Positions 60,221 to 64,000 of a stretch of 64,000 nt of DNA are shown here, piece after piece (position 1 is the stretch's first letter; each line of letters begins with the position of its first letter). The notes under the pieces are model-generated. The model did no database searches. It was not told the DNA's origin and saw only the letters and a list, made by a program, of their open reading frames with translations. Position numbers and translations under genes: made by a program. The DNA lies in contig NC_088099.1 in the NCBI RefSeq assembly GCF_036370855.1, positions 155,342,517 to 155,406,516 of the forward strand, given 5' to 3'. The DNA is from Dromaius novaehollandiae. Its lineage: Eukaryota; Chordata; Aves; Casuariiformes; Dromaiidae.

Positions 60221-63200
60221 AAAGTTAGATGAAAAGCTGTTACCCTCCTTGCTTGTGACTGTGCAATTATATTGCCTGATATGCAGAAGAGGACTCACTT
60301 ATCTCTACTTCCCACTCCATCAATCCATCAGGCTGGTCTAAGGTGTGGGGAATTAACTTAGCACTGGCACTGATGTTCCTCTGCTGGCAAGTCCGAGCAG
60401 CTTTTACACAACTTGAGAATAAATGGAGCACTTCTAGCTTCTGATGTCCCCCAAAAGCTGCTAAAGTCTAGCACAAAGAGAACTGCATAAAGGAAGCATC
60501 ATTGTTGTACGCTGTAAACAGGCACATGCACATTCATTGATACCAATGCGCATTGCTGGTTTAACAAGTGAATCTAGGGACATGCAAACTCCCTAAACCA
60601 GTAGCCAGCGATGTTTGATGTCTAATGCTAAAATCACCTGCGCCTTTGTAACATAATAAGCAGCTTAACACCAACAGCTACAGAATATGCTTTACCCTCC
60701 AAGAGCCTGGAACTGCATGTGGTCAAGCAAATTAATCACACACTTCAGTGGGACTCTTCACAAATGATCAGCAGTAAGAGGCTTTGCTGTCAGGGCCTGG
60801 CTACTGAGTTTTCCATGGCAGTATGCCCATAATGGATCGGATGTTGATATATTTTTAATATGGAAGGAGCACTTTCTTTCATTTGGTGGTGTGGTGAGCC
60901 CACACTCACATGGCACCTTCTACAGCATTTCCAGGACCATTCTGAAGTCCAGGGTGCCGCTAAGATACAACAACCATTTTGCTTTCAGAACTAGCCTTTT
61001 CTTAGACTTACCTCAGGCTGCTTAAAAATCTTACCTTTCCTCACAGCAGGAGATGTCAGGAGAAACTCCAGGATCTCTGCAAGAGGCCTCCAGCTTTTCT
61101 TTCCAACTTGACACAGAAAAGGAAGGAGAGATATCTGGAGGCTGAGGAGAATGTGAAGCATTAGTCACCTGCAGCAAATGTACCCTGCAGGTCACTCTAA
61201 ACACCAGCTGTGCATAGTGTTCCTCTGGGAACATGAGGAGGACTCTTCAGAGCTGGACACGAAGGCAGTCCCGTCAGCTAGCGATGCAAAGGTCTCCCTT
61301 CTACTGCTATATACAATGCAAAAGCAACCAGACAACAGTCACACTTACTCAACCTGGCCCTCAAAAGGAAAATCCTCCAAACCATTTAGCTAGTTGGTAG
61401 TTTGACTCCAAACTCGTCTCTGAGCAATGACCAACGCAGAAGCCTCCCAGGAGCCACTATGACTCAGAACCACTCTTCTAAGCCAGTTTCTCTGCTACTT
61501 GTATATCTGGAAAACAGTATGCTGCTATCAGCAGTAAATTTCCCTTGTTGCTGCACACCATCCAGGCAACTTTTCAGACCTATGAGTGCAGGGGTGGGAC
61601 TACATTTCTTTTCATGTTTCCCCTACTATGCTAGGAGAGTGTTTGGGCAAACAAGTTCACTTAACACAATGTACCTCATTCTGTGTTACTCCCTTTCTGG
61701 GAAGTTGATATTCCCAAACATCAAGCAGAAATCCGCTTTTAAGGATCTACTGTAATAAACTCAATAAGCTAAACTCATTCAGTTTTAGAATCATTAATGG
61801 ATAATGATAAGGAATTAATGATTCATTCAAGGCTAAGTTTCTTGAGGAAAGGTAATACCTTTTCTAAGATCAAGCCCAGAGTAAGCTGCCGAAATATGCT
61901 TGCTTTTCTGGAACTGTTTGGCCATCCTGGGACCTCTGGCTGCGAGAAGCTAGAGGTGCCCTTAATGCTGACAGTCATCAACAGGCCACTGTCCTGTTCT
62001 TTAGGAGGAAGCTTAGAGCTGGGAGGAGGTGAAAGAGAAGAAATGCTTTGCTGCAGGATCAAGCCCTGCCTGGGATTTGACCAAGCACTTTCCTTCACTC
62101 ACAAAATCAGGCAATACGTGTTTAAATTGAAACTGGTCAAAATACTGAAGAAAGGTGAACTCCATCTGCTCTTTTAGCAGATAGAGAGTTAAAGGAGCAA
62201 GCTCCATGTACAAGAAGGATTCACTGTTTTAGCCTTTGGCTGCACAGCTGAGGGGAGTGAGTGAAGAACTTGTGCTGGGTTTCTGTGATAGAGAGGCTGG
62301 AACTGTCTGCTTCCTCCATCCTTCTCCTCCCTCAGGACCACCAAGACACCAGCGGGGGGGGGGGGGGGGGGGGGGAGGGGGAGGGAGGGAAGCAACCCTT
62401 TCACTCACTATGCATTCATGTAACATTGGGCAAGGCTATACCAGCTGGAACAAGTAGACTTGCCATGGCTGTTCCTGTGCTAACTACAGAACAGGGACAG
62501 TAGATGAGAGCAGCACAGCTATTCAAGCTACCGAGGCATAAGTCAGATCAGGTGCTCATGAAACTGAGTCCTGCAGCACTGATTCCCAGTTAATAAATTC
62601 TGCCAATAAGCCTAGCCCATACGCCAAGCCAAATAAAAGAGGCTATACCGCACAGGAAGCCTGGCAGGTAAGTCCATACAGCTCTGCACCATATTATGCA
62701 GACAGAAGCTTGGGTCAGCACTTGCTTAAAGATTCTAGCTGTGTTTTGCAGAAGAAATATGCTTGTTATGATTAAGAATTTGAGATCTAACACAGGTTTC
62801 ACTGATAGCCAATGGAAATTCACTGCGGTGAGTAAAGTACCTCAGGTCTCCACATAAAGCGGATGGAGCCAGGAGCACAGGAAATGGTGTCTGACTATTC
62901 AGGATTCATGGTCTGCTGGAGCTGGGCACCAAAACCATTTTACCTAATCCCAGTATTACCCAAATCAACCAAAAAAACCCCAAGACAATCTTCTACTTTA
63001 CTTAGTAGTTTGGGGGGAAGGAGAAGATATGATTTCAGATCCCCATTGGGCCTGTTCTGTGGCTGGTCCCTGGTTCTCCTACATGTCAGCGAATGCCAAA
63101 ACCACTAAACTTTGAGAGAAAATGGAAGCAGAGAGACCCATGTACAGTGCCATCTTTGTTTTCCAAGTTCAAGCTCTCTAACTGGCAGGGGCACGTAAAT

Positions 63201-63290
63201 GTCTGTCATAGGCTCTCACTTATTTCTGAAGAGAAAAATGATAACTTGACAGTTTTGCATACATACTGAAAGAGTTTAAGAAATACCAGA
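60221..63290. other. Downstream intergenic stretch, no gene seen
   Basis: No supported exon. Frames of 117-126 codons at 61.4-62.2 kb lack recognisable domains. The next gene expected from human synteny, MAL2, would show a GC-rich first exon and four membrane segments. Neither appears before the window ends. Confidence 0.55.
62354..62393. repeat. G22 run followed by G-rich purine tract
   Basis: Twenty-two consecutive G (62354-62375) are followed by GA-rich sequence with further G4-G5 runs. It could form G-quadruplexes, and the exact length may be unreliable in an assembly. Confidence 0.9.
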
Positions 63291-63800
63291 GATCATAGGA
63301 TCATAGGAAAATTATGAGGTCTCAGGTCCAAAATCCCACTCAAAGCAGGATCAGCTATGATGTCAGGCCAGGTTGCTCAGGGCTTTATCCAATCAGGGCT
63401 AGAAAACCTCCACAGATGGAAACTGCATAACCTCTCTGGGTGACCTGCTGCAATGCTTAATTGTCCTCATGGGGAAAAAGTTTTGGCTCATACCCAGTCT
63501 GAACCTCTCCTGTTTCAATTTATGTCCATTGTTTCTTGTTCTCCCACAAGGCACCGCTGCCAAGAGCCTGGCTTCATCCTCTTGATCACCTCATAGGTCC
63601 TGGCAGGCTGCTATCAGGTCCACCGAAAGCTGTCTCTTCTCTGTGCTGAACTAATCTGGTTCACTCAGCCCCTTCTCGCAGAGCAAGTGCTCCAGACCTT
63701 GACCATTTTGGGGACCTCAGCTGAACTTGCTCCAGTTTTTCAGTCTTTCCTGTATCGGGGGGGGGGGGGGGGGTTAAACTGGATACAGCATCTGATACGG
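63291..63800 (-). mobile_element. CR1 LINE 3' end, older copy
   Basis: Two octamer units in reverse complement ('gatcatag' twice) start the copy. Then come 'caggttgctcagggctttat', 'aacctctctgggtgacctg' and other CR1 3' blocks. It is more diverged than the 34.9 kb copy. Where related copies read 'tgtactggggagccc', this one has a G17 run (63757-63773). Confidence 0.85.
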
Positions 63801-63864
63801 TCAAACATGCAGCCCATCTGGTACCATAAGGCTGCCTGGTCAAGCTCTCCCGAGTAATTCCTGA

Positions 63865-64000
63865 CTCAGCCTTCAGTGGTTCCCTTTGAACCCTTGTCCT
63901 AAGCATAGAGGAACGGGATAGCTTGTTGGTAAAGACTAAGGCAAAGAAGGTATTGAGTACCTGGACCTCATCTGTGTCTGCTGTCACTAAAGCATCTGCT
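63865..64000 (-). mobile_element. CR1 ORF2 internal fragment, cut by the window edge
   Basis: On the minus strand it encodes 'VLNTFFALVFTNK', matching the conserved 'VLN.FFASVFT' stretch between the endonuclease and reverse transcriptase domains of CR1 ORF2. It should lie well over 1 kb from the 3' end in an intact element, yet here it is about 65 bp from the neighbouring 3' fragment. It is therefore either a deletion derivative or a second insertion. It continues off the right edge. Confidence 0.6.

Noticed and set aside
62189..62503. Proline-rich or glycine-rich frames around 62.3 kb
   Set aside because: They arise from translating the G22 homopolymer and have no independent support.
59727..64000. 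Search for MAL2 downstream
   Set aside because: No GC-rich first exon or MARVEL-type membrane segments were recognised.
1..64000. CRISPR arrays, bacterial operons, phage or integrated viral genes
   Set aside because: The window is vertebrate nuclear DNA. No regularly spaced repeats, operon-like gene clusters or retroviral gag/pol/env frames were recognised.

Overview
This is a 64 kb piece of a vertebrate genome, most likely a bird. It is AT-rich, with very low coding density, GT-AG introns and CR1 LINE fragments that carry the typical short octamer 3' tail. It contains one gene that I can support. This is a complete six-exon COLEC10 (collectin liver 1, CL-L1), read on the + strand from 39584 to 59698. 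The joined coding exons total 834 bp and give a 277-residue protein, the length I recall for the mammalian orthologue. The rest is intergenic DNA, introns, old and young retroelement fragments, simple repeats and a few structured or GC-rich patches.

Layout. 1-39583 is upstream intergenic DNA. It holds weathered repeats (near 3.0, 4.6 and 37.3 kb), a pentanucleotide microsatellite (10.7 kb), two adjacent inverted repeats (8.16-8.20 kb), a CpG-dense patch (31.0-31.3 kb) and a CR1 3' end (34.9-35.5 kb). 39584-59698 is COLEC10. Exon 1 encodes the signal peptide and N-terminal segment, exons 2-4 (72, 72 and 54 bp) the collagen stalk, exon 5 (96 bp) the coiled-coil neck, and exon 6 (392 bp) the C-type lectin domain. 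All five introns are phase 1. Intron 1 is 12.4 kb and carries a GC-rich stretch and several old repeat fragments. 59699-64000 is downstream DNA with a short CR1 piece, a G22 run, and two more CR1-derived segments at the right edge.

Biology. CL-L1 is a secreted, oligomeric, calcium-dependent lectin of the complement lectin pathway. It works with CL-11 (COLEC11) and MASP proteases. The points most worth a second look are the EPN sugar-selectivity motif (the human protein has EPS, as I recall it), a T25 tract at the exon 2 acceptor, a perfect 9-bp stem-loop starting on the last base of the stop codon beside an AATAAA, and the CpG-dense patch about 8.4 kb upstream. I found no sign of an undescribed multi-gene system. 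The neighbours expected from human synteny (TNFRSF11B upstream, MAL2 downstream) were not seen.
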